Shown: positions 52,197 to 61,578, counted from the stretch's first letter. The stretch is 64,000 bases of DNA from Streptomyces sp. NRRL F-5630 (GCF_000719475.1 NZ_JOGO01000050.1:13781-77780), one strand, 5' to 3'. The notes: a model not told the origin generated them from the letters alone. Numbers and translations: made by a program.

Positions 52197-53261
52197 ATGC
52201 GCCGCCTGTCCCGAATCGCTGCCGCAGGCATTGCGACCGCCGCTCTCGCCGTCTCCGTCACCGCTTGTGGCGGCACCTCCAGCGACGCCGCCGCCGACAA
52301 GGACAAGGGCGGCGACGCCAAGGCCAAGGGCCTCGCCCTCGCCTACGACGTCGGTGGCCGCGGCGACCAGTCCTTCAATGATGCCGCGCACGCGGGCATG
52401 GCGAAGGCCGAGCAGGACTTCAAGATCACCGGCAAGGACGTCGAGCCCACCGACGGCGAGTCCGACGCCGACAAGGTCGCCCGCCTCGACCAGCTCGCCA
52501 AGCAGGGCTACAACCCCGTCATCGGCGTCGGCTTCGCCTACGCGCCCGCCATCAAGGAGGTCGCGGCCAAGCACCCGAAGACCACCTTCGGCATCGTGGA
52601 CGACGACACCGTCCAGGAGAAGAACGTCGCCGACCTCGTCTTCCACGAGGAGCAGGCCAGCTACCTCGCCGGCATCGCCGCCGCGATGACCAGCAAGAGC
52701 GGCCACATCGGCTTCGTCGGCGGCGTGGACGTCCCCCTCATCCACAAGTTCGAGGCCGGGTACGTCCAGGGCGCCCGGTCGGTCGACCCGAAGATCAAGA
52801 TCGAGAAGCAGTACCTCACCGAGAAGGCCGAGGACGGTGGCTTCTCCAGCCCGAACCTGGGCAAGGAGGCCGCGAAGGGCCAGATCGACAAGGGCGCGGA
52901 CGTCGTCTACGCCGCCGCCGGTCTCTCGGGCCAGGGCGTCATCGAGGCCGCTGCCGCCGCCGACAAGTGGGCGATCGGCGTCGACTCCGACCAGTACAAC
53001 CAGAAGCCGCTCGCGAAGTACAAGGACCACATCCTCACCTCGGCCACCAAGGACGTCGCGGGCGCGGTCTACAACCTCGTGAAGTCGGTCCGGGACGGCA
53101 AGCCCGCCACCGGCGTCGTCCGCGCCGACCTCGGCTCCGACGGTGTCGGCCTCGCGGACTCCAACCCCGCGTTCAAGGGCGACGCCAAGGTCCAGAAGGC
53201 CATCGAGAAGGCCAAGGCCGACATCGCCGCGGGCAAGGTCAAGGTCAAGACCACCAGCTGA
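52197..53261 (+). CDS. BMP family nucleoside-binding lipoprotein 2
   Basis: 354 residues from ATG 52197 with AAGGAG upstream. Signal peptide and lipobox VSVTAC (Cys about 24), short Asp/Lys-rich linker and a BMP domain with GLALAYDVGGRGDQSFNDAA, GVGFAYAPAIKEVA, FVGGVDVPLIHKFEAGY and GVIEAAAAADKWAIGVDSDQ. Shares long identical stretches with the upstream lipoprotein, so the two arose by tandem duplication. A second binding protein can broaden substrate range. Followed by a strong hairpin before the ABC genes, so transcription of those may be reduced or separately driven. Confidence 0.93.
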   Translation: MRRLSRIAAAGIATAALAVSVTACGGTSSDAAADKDKGGDAKAKGLALAYDVGGRGDQSFNDAAHAGMAKAEQDFKITGKDVEPTDGESDADKVARLDQLAKQGYNPVIGVGFAYAPAIKEVAAKHPKTTFGIVDDDTVQEKNVADLVFHEEQASYLAGIAAAMTSKSGHIGFVGGVDVPLIHKFEAGYVQGARSVDPKIKIEKQYLTEKAEDGGFSSPNLGKEAAKGQIDKGADVVYAAAGLSGQGVIEAAAAADKWAIGVDSDQYNQKPLAKYKDHILTSATKDVAGAVYNLVKSVRDGKPATGVVRADLGSDGVGLADSNPAFKGDAKVQKAIEKAKADIAAGKVKVKTTS

Positions 53262-53267
53262 GCAAGG

Positions 53268-53307
53268 CGCGCGGGCCCGGACGGCGCGTATCGTCCGGGC
53301 ACGCGCG
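53268..53307 (+). terminator. Hairpin between BMP lipoprotein 2 and ABC ATPase
   Basis: CGCGCGGGCCCGGACG pairs with CGTCCGGGCACGCGCG with one mismatch and an 8-base loop. It starts 7 bases after the stop. It may end the message or set higher expression of the binding protein than of the transporter. Confidence 0.75.
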
Positions 53308-53515
53308 CGAAGGCGTCACCGGGCCGGGGGGAGCCCGTCCCGCCGCGGGCGGTCCCCGTACCGCCACAACTGAACCAGTGGATACCGCCACGCAACGGTG
53401 CCGTCACCGGCCCCGGGGAGACTGAACCCGCCCCGGGGCCGCCCGCCACCCGCACCACCCCTCCCGACACGTCCCGGGCCGCCGCACGCGGGCCCCCTTC
53501 CGAGGAGAATGCGCC

Positions 53516-55201
53516 ATCAACGCGTCTCAAAGCCCCCCGGCCGGCGGCCAGGCGCCCGCGGTCGAGCTCCAGGGCATCACCAAGCGCTTCCCGGGCGTGG
53601 TCGCCAACCACGACATCCACCTCAGCGTCCGCAAGGGCACCGTGCACGCGCTCGTCGGCGAGAACGGCGCGGGCAAGTCGACGCTCATGAAGATCCTCTA
53701 CGGGATGCAGAAGCCCGACGAGGGCACGATCCGCGTCGACGGCCAGGAGGCCGCCTTCGGCTCCCCGGCCGACGCCATCGCGCGCGGCATCGGCATGGTG
53801 CACCAGCACTTCATGCTCGCCGACTACCTCACGGTCCTGGAGAACACGGTGCTCGGCAGCGAGAAGCTGCACGGCATCGGCGGTGCCGCGCGCCGCCGGA
53901 TCGTGGAGCTCTCGGAGCGGTACGGGCTCGGGGTCCGCCCCGACGCGCGCGTCGAGGACCTCGGCGTGGCCGAGCGGCAGCGCGTCGAGATCCTCAAGGT
54001 CCTCTACCGGGGCGCGACGACGCTCATCCTCGACGAGCCGACCGCCGTGCTCGTCCCGCAGGAGGTCGACGCGCTCTTCGGCAACCTGCGGGAGCTGAAG
54101 GCCGAGGGCCTCAGCGTCATCTTCATCTCGCACAAGCTCGGCGAGGTCCTCTCCGTCGCCGACGACATCACCGTCATCCGGCGCGGTACGACGGTGGGCA
54201 CCGCCGTCCCCGCCGAGACGACCCCCAAGCAGCTCGCCGAGCTGATGGTCGGCAGCGAACTGCCCACGCCGGAGACCGCCGAGTCGACCGTGACGGACCG
54301 CGCGCTGCTCACCGTCGAGCACCTGAAGCTGCTCGCCGACGGCGGCCGTCCCGTGCTCGACGACATCGGCTTCACGATCCACGAGGGCGAGGTCCTCGGC
54401 ATCGCGGGCGTCGAGGGCAACGGGCAGACCGAGCTGATCGACGCGCTCATCGGCCTCAAGGCCGCCGACTCGGGCCGCATCCTCCTCGCGGGCGAGGAGA
54501 TCACGCCGTGGCCGACGCGCAAGCGCCGCGAGCACGGCGTCGGCTACATCCCCGAGGACCGCCACCGCCACGGCCTCCTCCTCGACGCGCCGCTGTGGGA
54601 GAACCGCATGCTCGGGCACGTCACCGAGGAGCCCTCGGCGAAGGGCTTCTGGCTCACGCCGAAGGCCGCGCAGGAGGACACCCGCCGCATCGTCGAGGAG
54701 TACGACGTCCGTACGCCCGGCATCGACGTGACGGCCGGCTCGCTCTCCGGCGGCAACCAGCAGAAGCTCATCGTCGGCCGCGAGATGAGCCACAAGCCGC
54801 GCTTCCTCATCGCCGCGCACCCCACCCGGGGCGTGGACGTCGGCGCGCAGGCGCAGATCTGGGACCAGATCCGCGAGGCGCGCCGCGAGGGACTCGCCGT
54901 CCTGCTCATCTCCGCCGACCTCGACGAACTCATCGGCCTCTCGGACACCCTGCGGGTCATCTACCGGGGCCGCCTCGTCGCCGACGCCGACCCCGCGCAC
55001 ATCACCCCCGAGGAGCTGGGCTCCGCGATGACGGGGGCCAGCAGCGGCCACCTGGAAGAGGCGGCGCCCGCCGAGGCCGCCCCCACTGAGGCCGCAGCCG
55101 AGTCCGCCGCCGCCGGGTCCGCCCCCGCCGCGGACGTCGCGAAGAACCCCGTACCCCCGCAGACCTCGAAGGCCCCGCAGGAGAAGGACACCCCCCGATG
55201 A
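53516..55201 (+). CDS. Nucleoside ABC transporter ATPase (two ABC domains, sugar/nucleoside type)
   Basis: 561 residues if translation starts at ATC 53516; the first canonical start, GTG 53597, would cut off the opening strand VELQGITKRFPG. GAGGAG (53502-53507) is correctly spaced for 53516. First domain: Walker A LVGENGAGKSTLMKI (about 47), Q-loop HQHFMLADYLTV, modified signature VAERQRVEILKVLYRG, Walker B LILDEPTAVL. Second domain: degenerate Walker A GIAGVEGNGQTEL, full signature AGSLSGGNQQKLIVGREM and FLIAAHPTRGVDVGAQ. The arrangement is that of YufO/NupO-type nucleoside importers. The stop overlaps the permease start (ATGA). Confidence 0.9.
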   Translation: MNASQSPPAGGQAPAVELQGITKRFPGVVANHDIHLSVRKGTVHALVGENGAGKSTLMKILYGMQKPDEGTIRVDGQEAAFGSPADAIARGIGMVHQHFMLADYLTVLENTVLGSEKLHGIGGAARRRIVELSERYGLGVRPDARVEDLGVAERQRVEILKVLYRGATTLILDEPTAVLVPQEVDALFGNLRELKAEGLSVIFISHKLGEVLSVADDITVIRRGTTVGTAVPAETTPKQLAELMVGSELPTPETAESTVTDRALLTVEHLKLLADGGRPVLDDIGFTIHEGEVLGIAGVEGNGQTELIDALIGLKAADSGRILLAGEEITPWPTRKRREHGVGYIPEDRHRHGLLLDAPLWENRMLGHVTEEPSAKGFWLTPKAAQEDTRRIVEEYDVRTPGIDVTAGSLSGGNQQKLIVGREMSHKPRFLIAAHPTRGVDVGAQAQIWDQIREARREGLAVLLISADLDELIGLSDTLRVIYRGRLVADADPAHITPEELGSAMTGASSGHLEEAAPAEAAPTEAAAESAAAGSAPAADVAKNPVPPQTSKAPQEKDTPR

Positions 55202-56433
55202 CGAACCTCTCCGCGCAGACCTCGGACGAGTCGCCGCTGGAGCCGGGCACGCCCGGAGGGCCGGGCAAGCCCCCGGCCCGCACCGGCACGGCGCACGGCC
55301 CCTCCGGCAAGAAGTGGGACTCCGAGCGCCTGATCCTGGCCGCGGCGGGCCCCGTCATCGCGCTCGTCCTCTCCCTCGTCGTGACGGGCGTCGTCCTCCT
55401 CGCCTCCGGCAAGAACCCGGTCGAGCCCTTCCAGCTCATGTTCGAGCAGATCGGGTACTCCGACCAGCAGGTCCTGATCATCAACCAGGCGGGCGTCTAC
55501 TACCTCGCCGCGCTCGCGGTCGCGATCGGGTTCCGCATGAACCTCTTCAACATCGGCGTGGACGGCCAGTACCGCCTCGCCGCCTGCGTCACCGCGATCG
55601 CCGGCTTCCACCTCGCGCTCCCGCAGGTCCTCCAGATCCCCGCGCTGCTGATCATCGCGATGCTCACGGGCGCCCTGTGGGCCGGGATCGCGGGCGTCCT
55701 CAAGGTCACGCGCGGGGTGAGCGAGGTCGTCGCGACGATCATGCTCAACTCGATCGCGACCGCGCTCATCGTGTGGCTGTGCCTCACCGACAACTTCGGC
55801 GTCCCCGTCGGCAACAACCAGACGACGGGCGTCATGGACAAGGCCGGCTGGTTCCCCGGCATCGGCATGGGCGAGGCGGGCGAGATCTACGGCTTCGTCT
55901 TCGTCGCCGTGCTCGCGGGCGTCGCGTACTGGCTCGTCCTCAACCGCACGCGCTTCGGCTTCGACCTGCGTGCCTCGGGCGCCTCGGAGGAGGCCGCCGC
56001 CGCGAGCGGCGTCAGCGCCAAGCGCATGACGCTCACCGCGATGCTCCTCTCCGGCGCCGTCGCGGGGCTCGCGGGCCTGCCGATCCTGCTCGGCGACACG
56101 CACACGTACAGCCAGAGCTTCCCCAGCGGCCTCGGCTTCACCGGCATCACGATCGCCCTGCTCGGCCGCAACAACCCGCTCGGCATCGCCGCCGCCTCGC
56201 TCCTGGTCGCCTTCCTCGACAAGGCCTCGTCCGTCCTGGACTACAACGGCTACGAGAAGGAGATCGCGACGATCATGCAGGGGATCATCGTGATCGCCGT
56301 CGTCGTCTCCTACGAGCAGGTACGCCTGTGGGGCCTGCGCCGCCAGCAGCGCCGCGTCGGGCTCGAACTCGCGGCAGCCGCTGCCGCCGCCACCCCGTCC
56401 ACCGAGGTCAAGAAGGAGGCGGCGGCCCGATGA
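55198..56433 (+). CDS. Nucleoside ABC transporter permease 1
   Basis: 411 residues with about ten transmembrane helices after a 45-residue hydrophilic N-terminus. BPD_transp_2 features include IGFRMNLFNIGVDGQYRLAA and the ATPase-contact loop RASGASEEAAAASGVSAKRM. It forms half of the membrane channel with the next gene. Start and stop both overlap neighbours by 4 bases, showing tight coupling in the operon. Confidence 0.94.
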   Translation: MTNLSAQTSDESPLEPGTPGGPGKPPARTGTAHGPSGKKWDSERLILAAAGPVIALVLSLVVTGVVLLASGKNPVEPFQLMFEQIGYSDQQVLIINQAGVYYLAALAVAIGFRMNLFNIGVDGQYRLAACVTAIAGFHLALPQVLQIPALLIIAMLTGALWAGIAGVLKVTRGVSEVVATIMLNSIATALIVWLCLTDNFGVPVGNNQTTGVMDKAGWFPGIGMGEAGEIYGFVFVAVLAGVAYWLVLNRTRFGFDLRASGASEEAAAASGVSAKRMTLTAMLLSGAVAGLAGLPILLGDTHTYSQSFPSGLGFTGITIALLGRNNPLGIAAASLLVAFLDKASSVLDYNGYEKEIATIMQGIIVIAVVVSYEQVRLWGLRRQQRRVGLELAAAAAAATPSTEVKKEAAAR

Positions 56434-57698
56434 GTACGCCCACCACCACCGCACCGGAGAAGGCGCAGGCCGCCCCGGCCCGCCCCCGCACGAAACTCAC
56501 CTGGCCCCTCGCGCTGCTCCTCGTCGCCGGGCTGCTGCTCCTCGTCTCCGTCGTCCGTCTCGTGACGGGCGCGGACGGCATCACCTCGACCGGGCAGATG
56601 TCCGCCGCGCTGCGCCTCGCCGTGCCGATCGGCCTCGCCGGGCTCGGCGGCCTGTGGGCCGAGCGCGCGGGCGTCGTCAACATCGGCCTCGAAGGCATGA
56701 TGATCCTCGGCACCTGGTTCGGCGCCTGGGCCGGTTACCAGTGGGGCCCGTGGACCGGCATCCTGCTCGGCGTCGTCGGCGGCGCGATCGGCGGCCTGCT
56801 CCACGCGATCATCACGGTGACCTACAACGTCAACCACATCGTCTCCGGCGTCGCGATCAACATCCTCGCGCTCGGCGTCACGCGCTACCTCTCGATCTTC
56901 ACCTTCGCCGAGGCGGACGGCGGCACCTCGAAGCAGTCCCCGCCGATCGACTCGCTCGGCACGTGGACCGTGCCGGGCATCGCGGACGGGCTCGGCGACC
57001 TCGCCGACAAGCACTGGTTCCTCGTCTCGGACCTCGCCGGACTCGTCGGCGGCGTCCTCACCGACCTCTCGCCGCTCACCCTGATCGCCCTGCTCCTCGT
57101 GCCGTTCACGTGGTGGGTGCTGTGGCGGACGAGCTTCGGCCTGCGCCTGCGCTCCTGCGGCGAGAACCCGGTGGCCGCCGAGTCCCTCGGCGTGGACGTC
57201 TACCGCTACAAGTACCTCGCGGTGATCATCTCCGGCGGTTTCGCCGGTCTCGGCGGCGCCTTCCTCGCGCTCGTCTCCTCCAACATCTACCTGGAGGGGC
57301 AGACCGGCGGGCGCGGCTACATCGGTCTCGCCGCGATGATCTTCGGCAACTGGATGCCGGGCGGGCTCGCCCTCGGCGCCGGGCTCTTCGGCTACACCGA
57401 CTCGCTGCGCCTGCGCGGCGGCGGCGAGAACGTGCACGCGGTGCTGCTGCTCCTCGTCATCCTGCTCGCCTTCGCCGTCGCGTGGCTCGTGTGGCGCAAG
57501 AAGTGGCTCGCGGCGGGCGTCACGACGGTCGTCGGGGCGCTGCTGCTCGTATGGTACCTGTTGAGCGACGAGGTCCCCTCGCAGTTCGTCTCCATGACGC
57601 CGTACGTCGTGACGCTCCTCGTGCTCGCGCTCTCGGCGCAGCGGCTGCGGATGCCGAAGGCGGACGGAATGCCGTACCGGAAGGGCCAGGGCGGATGA
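56430..57698 (+). CDS. Nucleoside ABC transporter permease 2
   Basis: 422 residues, about ten transmembrane helices. BPD_transp_2 signatures: AERAGVVNIGLEGMMILGTW and the coupling loop LRLRSCGENPVAAESLGVDVY. It pairs with permease 1 and the upstream ATPase to import nucleosides bound by the BMP lipoproteins. ATG 56430 overlaps the previous stop; its own stop overlaps the cytidine deaminase start. Confidence 0.94.
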   Translation: MSTPTTTAPEKAQAAPARPRTKLTWPLALLLVAGLLLLVSVVRLVTGADGITSTGQMSAALRLAVPIGLAGLGGLWAERAGVVNIGLEGMMILGTWFGAWAGYQWGPWTGILLGVVGGAIGGLLHAIITVTYNVNHIVSGVAINILALGVTRYLSIFTFAEADGGTSKQSPPIDSLGTWTVPGIADGLGDLADKHWFLVSDLAGLVGGVLTDLSPLTLIALLLVPFTWWVLWRTSFGLRLRSCGENPVAAESLGVDVYRYKYLAVIISGGFAGLGGAFLALVSSNIYLEGQTGGRGYIGLAAMIFGNWMPGGLALGAGLFGYTDSLRLRGGGENVHAVLLLLVILLAFAVAWLVWRKKWLAAGVTTVVGALLLVWYLLSDEVPSQFVSMTPYVVTLLVLALSAQRLRMPKADGMPYRKGQGG

Positions 57699-58099
57699 CG
57701 GTGACGCGGGCGGACGCGGACTTCGACTGGGACGGCCTGCGCGAGGCCGCCCGTACCGCGATGCGCGCCGCGTACGCCCCGTACTCCGGCTACCGCGTCG
57801 GAGCCGCCGCGCGCGTCGCCGACGGCCGCCTCGTGAGCGGCTGCAACGTCGAGAACGCGAGCTACGGGCTCAGCCTGTGCGCCGAGTGCGGTCTCGTCTC
57901 GCAGCTGTTGCTCTCGGGCGGCGGCCGTCTCACCCACTTCACGTGCGTGGACGGTGAGGGCCAGGTACTCATGCCGTGCGGGCGCTGCCGCCAGTTGCTC
58001 CACGAGCACGGCGGCCCCGAACTGCTCCTGGAGACGGCAGCGGGCATCCGCACCCTCGCGCAGCAACTGCCGGACGCCTTCGGGCCGCACAAGCTCTGA
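57695..58099 (+). CDS. cdd: Cytidine deaminase
   Basis: 134-residue homotetrameric-type CDA. Zinc and catalytic residues are in SGCNVENASYGLSLCAECG (C-A-E: Cys ligand, catalytic Glu) and LMPCGRCRQLLHEHG (two Cys ligands). The N-terminal APYSGYRVGAAARVADG is characteristic. It deaminates imported cytidine and deoxycytidine to uridine forms. Overlaps the permease by 4 bases. Confidence 0.96.
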   Translation: MTVTRADADFDWDGLREAARTAMRAAYAPYSGYRVGAAARVADGRLVSGCNVENASYGLSLCAECGLVSQLLLSGGGRLTHFTCVDGEGQVLMPCGRCRQLLHEHGGPELLLETAAGIRTLAQQLPDAFGPHKL

Positions 58100-58122
58100 T
58101 TCGTAGCGGGTATCAGCCAGGA

Positions 58123-58148
58123 CGGGCCCGGCGCGCGCGCCGGGCCCG
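58123..58148 (+). terminator. Perfect palindromic hairpin between cdd and deoA
   Basis: A 26-base perfect palindrome with arms CGGGCCCGGCGCG, 24 bases after the cdd stop and 30 before deoA. It may partly terminate transcription and lower deoA expression, or protect the upstream mRNA. Confidence 0.7.
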
Positions 58149-58177
58149 TACCGTTTCACCATCTTTGGGAGCCGTAA

Positions 58178-59458
58178 GTGGACGTCATCTCCGTCATCCG
58201 TACGAAGCGCGACCGGGGGGAGCTGAGCGAGGCGCAGATCGACTGGGTCGTGGACGCGTACACGCGCGGTGCCGTCGCGGACGAGCAGATGTCCGCGCTC
58301 GCGATGGCGATCCTGCTCAACGGCATGACGCGCCGCGAGATCGCGCGCTGGACCGCCGCGATGATCGCCTCGGGCGAGCGCATGGACTTCTCCTCGCTGA
58401 GCCGCCCCACCGCCGACAAGCACTCGACGGGCGGCGTCGGCGACAAGATCACGCTGCCGCTCGCGCCGCTCGTCGCGGCGTGCGGTGCCGCGGTGCCGCA
58501 GCTCAGCGGGCGCGGGCTCGGCCACACGGGCGGCACGCTCGACAAGCTGGAGGCGATCCCCGGCTGGCGCGCGAGCCTCACGAACGCCGAGCTGATGGAC
58601 GTCCTGGACGCGACGGGCGCGGTCATCTGCGCGGCGGGCGACGGGCTCGCCCCCGCCGACAAGAAGCTGTACGCGCTGCGCGATGTGACCGGGACGGTCG
58701 AGGCGATCCCGCTCATCGCCTCGTCGATCATGTCGAAGAAGATCGCGGAGGGCACCGGCTCGCTCGTCCTGGACGTGAAGTGCGGGTCCGGGGCCTTCAT
58801 GAAGAACGCGGCCGACGCCCGCGAACTCGCCGAGACGATGGTCGGCCTCGGCACGGACCACGGGGTACGGACGGTGGCGCTGCTCACCGACATGTCCACG
58901 CCGCTCGGACTGACGGCGGGCAACGCCCTGGAGGTGCGCGAGTCGGTGGAGGTCCTGGCGGGCGGCGGCCCCGCGGACGTCGTCGAGCTGACGCTCGCGC
59001 TGGCGCGGGAGATGCTGGACGGGGCCGGGCTGACGGACGCGGACCCGGCGAAGGCGCTCGCGGACGGCTCGGCGATGGACGTGTGGCGGCGGATGATCGC
59101 GGCGCAGGGCGGCGACCCGGACGCCACGCTGCCGGTGGCACGCGAGACGCACGTCGTCACGGCGCCGCGCGACGGCGTCCTGACCCGCCTCGACGCCTAC
59201 GACATCGGCGTGGCCGCCTGGCGCCTGGGCGCGGGCCGCGCCCGCAAGGAAGACCCGGTGCAGGCCGGGGCGGGCGTCGAACTCCACGCCAAGCCGGGGG
59301 AGTCCGTGCGGGCCGGTCAGCCGCTGCTCACCCTCCACACGGACACCCCCGACCGCTTCGCATACGCGCTGGAGTCGGTGGAGGGGTCGTACGACATCGA
59401 GGAGACGGGCGGCCTGATGGCCCGGCCGATCGTGCTGGACCGGGTCGCGGCGGGCTGA
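58178..59458 (+). CDS. deoA: Thymidine phosphorylase
   Basis: 426 residues. Landmarks: AMAILLNGMTRREIARWT, DKHSTGGVGDKITLPLAP (phosphate loop), the family signature SGRGLGHTGGTLDKLEAIPG, SIMSKKIAEGT and LDVKCGSGAFMKN. The C-terminal beta domain has GVAAWRLGAGRARKEDPVQAG. It splits thymidine or deoxyuridine with phosphate to base and deoxyribose 1-phosphate, completing salvage of imported pyrimidine nucleosides. GTG 58178 has GGGAG upstream. Confidence 0.95.
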   Translation: MDVISVIRTKRDRGELSEAQIDWVVDAYTRGAVADEQMSALAMAILLNGMTRREIARWTAAMIASGERMDFSSLSRPTADKHSTGGVGDKITLPLAPLVAACGAAVPQLSGRGLGHTGGTLDKLEAIPGWRASLTNAELMDVLDATGAVICAAGDGLAPADKKLYALRDVTGTVEAIPLIASSIMSKKIAEGTGSLVLDVKCGSGAFMKNAADARELAETMVGLGTDHGVRTVALLTDMSTPLGLTAGNALEVRESVEVLAGGGPADVVELTLALAREMLDGAGLTDADPAKALADGSAMDVWRRMIAAQGGDPDATLPVARETHVVTAPRDGVLTRLDAYDIGVAAWRLGAGRARKEDPVQAGAGVELHAKPGESVRAGQPLLTLHTDTPDRFAYALESVEGSYDIEETGGLMARPIVLDRVAAG

Positions 59459-59510
59459 GCGCCGACCTGCGAGGGGGCCGGGGAATCAGGCCCTCCCGGT
59501 AGGTGAGGAG

Positions 59511-59543
59511 CGGGGCGGGCGGAGCCCGGGAAGGCCCGCCCCG
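59511..59543. terminator. Convergent terminator between deoA and PIG-L gene
   Basis: CGGGGCGGGC pairs with GCCCGCCCCG around a 13-base loop, 3 bases before the minus-strand stop codon of the deacetylase gene. Confidence 0.65.
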
Positions 59544-59546
59544 GCA

Positions 59547-60236
59547 TCACGGGGCTTCCGGCCCGGCCCCGCCGGTCTCGTACCACTCGGTCCCGAGCAA
59601 CCGCCCCCGCGTCTCGGCCGCCATCGCGGCGATCCGCCCGGGGGCCGCCCCCCGTTCCGCCTCGCTCGCGTGCGCGAGGATCGCCGCCAGCTTCCGCTCC
59701 CGCCACGGCCCTACGTCCAGCCGGAGGTCCGCCCGCTCCTCCGGTACGGCGTACGGGGTCTGCCCGGGCCGCAACAGGGCGCCCCAGTCCCGCAGCGCCG
59801 ACTCGGGGTGCGTCGCGCACCAGAGCGGGACGCCCGCCGCCTCGGCCGCCCCGGCGGCGACCTCGTGGGTCCGGACGTGGTCGGGGTGGCCGGTCAGCCC
59901 GCCGAGCGCGTCGTGCGTGACGATCACGTCGGGCCCGAACTCGGACACGTACCCGCCCAGCCGCGCCACGGCGTCTTCGAGCGCGGCGTCCAGCAGCCGC
60001 ACCTCACCCGGCGCCGACTCCGGCACCTTCGCGTTCGCGTACCCGAGGAACCTCGGCGCTCCGGCCCCCAACACCCGCAGAGCCTCCGCGAGTTCGCCCT
60101 CGCGATGGGTCCCCGCCGTCCACGTGGCCGTCACGACCCCCGTGTGCCACCCGGCGTCGCCCGCCCGCGCGAGGAGGCCACCGGCGGAGAGGGACTCGTC
60201 ATCGGGATGGGCGAAGACAGCGAGGAGAGCGGGCAT
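59547..60236 (-). CDS. PIG-L family deacetylase
   Basis: 229 residues. The zinc-binding motif AHPDDESLSAGG is at residues 9-20, and VIVTHDALGGLTGHPDHVRTH provides the third ligand HPDH. The family (MshB, Mca, GlcNAc-PI deacetylases) removes acetyl from GlcNAc-like or other amides; the substrate here is unknown. The N-terminal MPALLAVFAHPDDE is canonical, so ATG 60236 is secure. The MFS gene lies 39 bases upstream on the same strand. Confidence 0.92.
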   Translation of the reverse strand: MPALLAVFAHPDDESLSAGGLLARAGDAGWHTGVVTATWTAGTHREGELAEALRVLGAGAPRFLGYANAKVPESAPGEVRLLDAALEDAVARLGGYVSEFGPDVIVTHDALGGLTGHPDHVRTHEVAAGAAEAAGVPLWCATHPESALRDWGALLRPGQTPYAVPEERADLRLDVGPWRERKLAAILAHASEAERGAAPGRIAAMAAETRGRLLGTEWYETGGAGPEAP

Positions 60237-60275
60237 GGGGGCAGCGTAGGGGCCCGGCCCCCCGGAGTCCGCTCC

Positions 60276-61571
60276 TCAGACCCCCGACGGGGTCGATTCC
60301 TGGTCACCGGTACGCGGAACGGCCCCCGTCACCGCCGTGACCCGCTTCCGGTCCATCTCCCGCCATTCCGGGAGGAGACCCGCGAGCCCCGTCGTCAGGA
60401 AGTACGCGGCCCCGAAGAGCAGGAGGACCGGCACGAGGGCCGTCGCGCCGAGCAGCCCGCCCGCGACCAGGCCGCCGAAGGGGATGCCCGCCCACGCGAA
60501 CGCGGTGACGAGGCCGCGGACGCGGCCGAGGAGCGGGCGCGGCACCCGTTCGATCTGGACGGCCCCGAGGATCGGGTTGAGGAAGCCCGCGCCGAGGCCG
60601 GAGGCCGCGAAGACCGCGACCACGAGCCACAGGGGCACGTCCAGGGCGAGGACGAGGTAGCGCGGCGCGCCCGCCACGAGGTAGCCGACGAAGAAGACGG
60701 GCCGCCTGCGCAAGCGGTGCGCGTACACCGCGGCGACGACGCTCCCCGCGATGCCCCCGATCCCCATCGCGGCGCCCACGAGGCCGATCGCCCCCACGCC
60801 GCCGCCCGAGTCCCGTGCCCACACGGGGAGCAGCACGCTGGACGTGGCGGCGTCGAGCAGATTGGTGATGCCGACGACGACGGCCACGGCGAGCAGCAGC
60901 CGGTCGCGGCGCAGGAACGCGGCGCCTTCGCCGAGCCGCCGCCAGTACCCCGCTTCGTCCTCGGGGGCGGGCTCCGCGGGGGCCGTGGCCCCGCGCGGCA
61001 GCGTCGTCAGGACGACGAGCGAACCGAGCGCGAAGAGCCCGGCGATGACGCCCAGTGAGGTGAGGGAGCCGAGGAACGCCACGGCCGCGCCACCGCCCGC
61101 GAGACCCAGTGTGCCGGCGAGGTGTTCGACCGTGCCGGAGAGCCCCGTCGCCCGCTCCATCGGTACGCGGGCCAGGTCGGCGGCCTCGGGGACCATGACC
61201 TGCTTGGCGAGGTCCCCGGGCCCGCGCGCGGTGCCGATCACGGCGACGAGCGCGAGCAGCACGGCCGTGTTCAGGCCGCCGCTGACGTCCAGCAGGGGGA
61301 TCGCCGCCGCCGCGAGGGCGCTCACGAGGTCGGTCGTGCCCGAGACGACGCGCGCCCCGAGCCGGTCGACGAGCGGGCCGCCGAAGGTCTGCGCGAGGAC
61401 GTACGGGCCCATCTCGCAGAACGCGACGAGACCGGTCTGCGCCGCGCTGCCGGTGGTGGCGAGCACGTACCAGGGGAGCGCGATCGCGGATATGCGCGTC
61501 GCCGTCTGCGCGACGCCGATGGCGAGCAGGACGCCGATCAGGGGCCGCAGGGAGCGGGGTGCGGGGGCCAT
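60276..61571 (-). CDS. MFS transporter
   Basis: 431 residues with 12 predicted transmembrane helices. The loop 2-3 motif reads TFGGPLVDRLGARVV, a form of the MFS A-motif. The central loop after helix 6 (TAPAEPAPEDEAGYWRRLGEGAAFLRRD) and the general form resemble drug exporters of the DHA/MefA type. It starts 7 bases after the stop of the ArsR-type gene, so the regulator controls it. ATG 61571 overlaps the last bases of no other gene. Substrate unknown. Confidence 0.9.
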   Translation of the reverse strand: MAPAPRSLRPLIGVLLAIGVAQTATRISAIALPWYVLATTGSAAQTGLVAFCEMGPYVLAQTFGGPLVDRLGARVVSGTTDLVSALAAAAIPLLDVSGGLNTAVLLALVAVIGTARGPGDLAKQVMVPEAADLARVPMERATGLSGTVEHLAGTLGLAGGGAAVAFLGSLTSLGVIAGLFALGSLVVLTTLPRGATAPAEPAPEDEAGYWRRLGEGAAFLRRDRLLLAVAVVVGITNLLDAATSSVLLPVWARDSGGGVGAIGLVGAAMGIGGIAGSVVAAVYAHRLRRRPVFFVGYLVAGAPRYLVLALDVPLWLVVAVFAASGLGAGFLNPILGAVQIERVPRPLLGRVRGLVTAFAWAGIPFGGLVAGGLLGATALVPVLLLFGAAYFLTTGLAGLLPEWREMDRKRVTAVTGAVPRTGDQESTPSGV

Positions 61572-61578
61572 GGCGGGC

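Noticed and set aside
53509..53511. ATG as start of the ABC ATPase
   Set aside because: It is out of frame with the conserved ATPase sequence; it could only serve if an indel exists just downstream.
53597..55201. GTG 53597 as the ABC ATPase start
   Set aside because: It would remove the first beta strand (VELQGITKRFPG) that is present in frame upstream and has a well-placed ribosome site.
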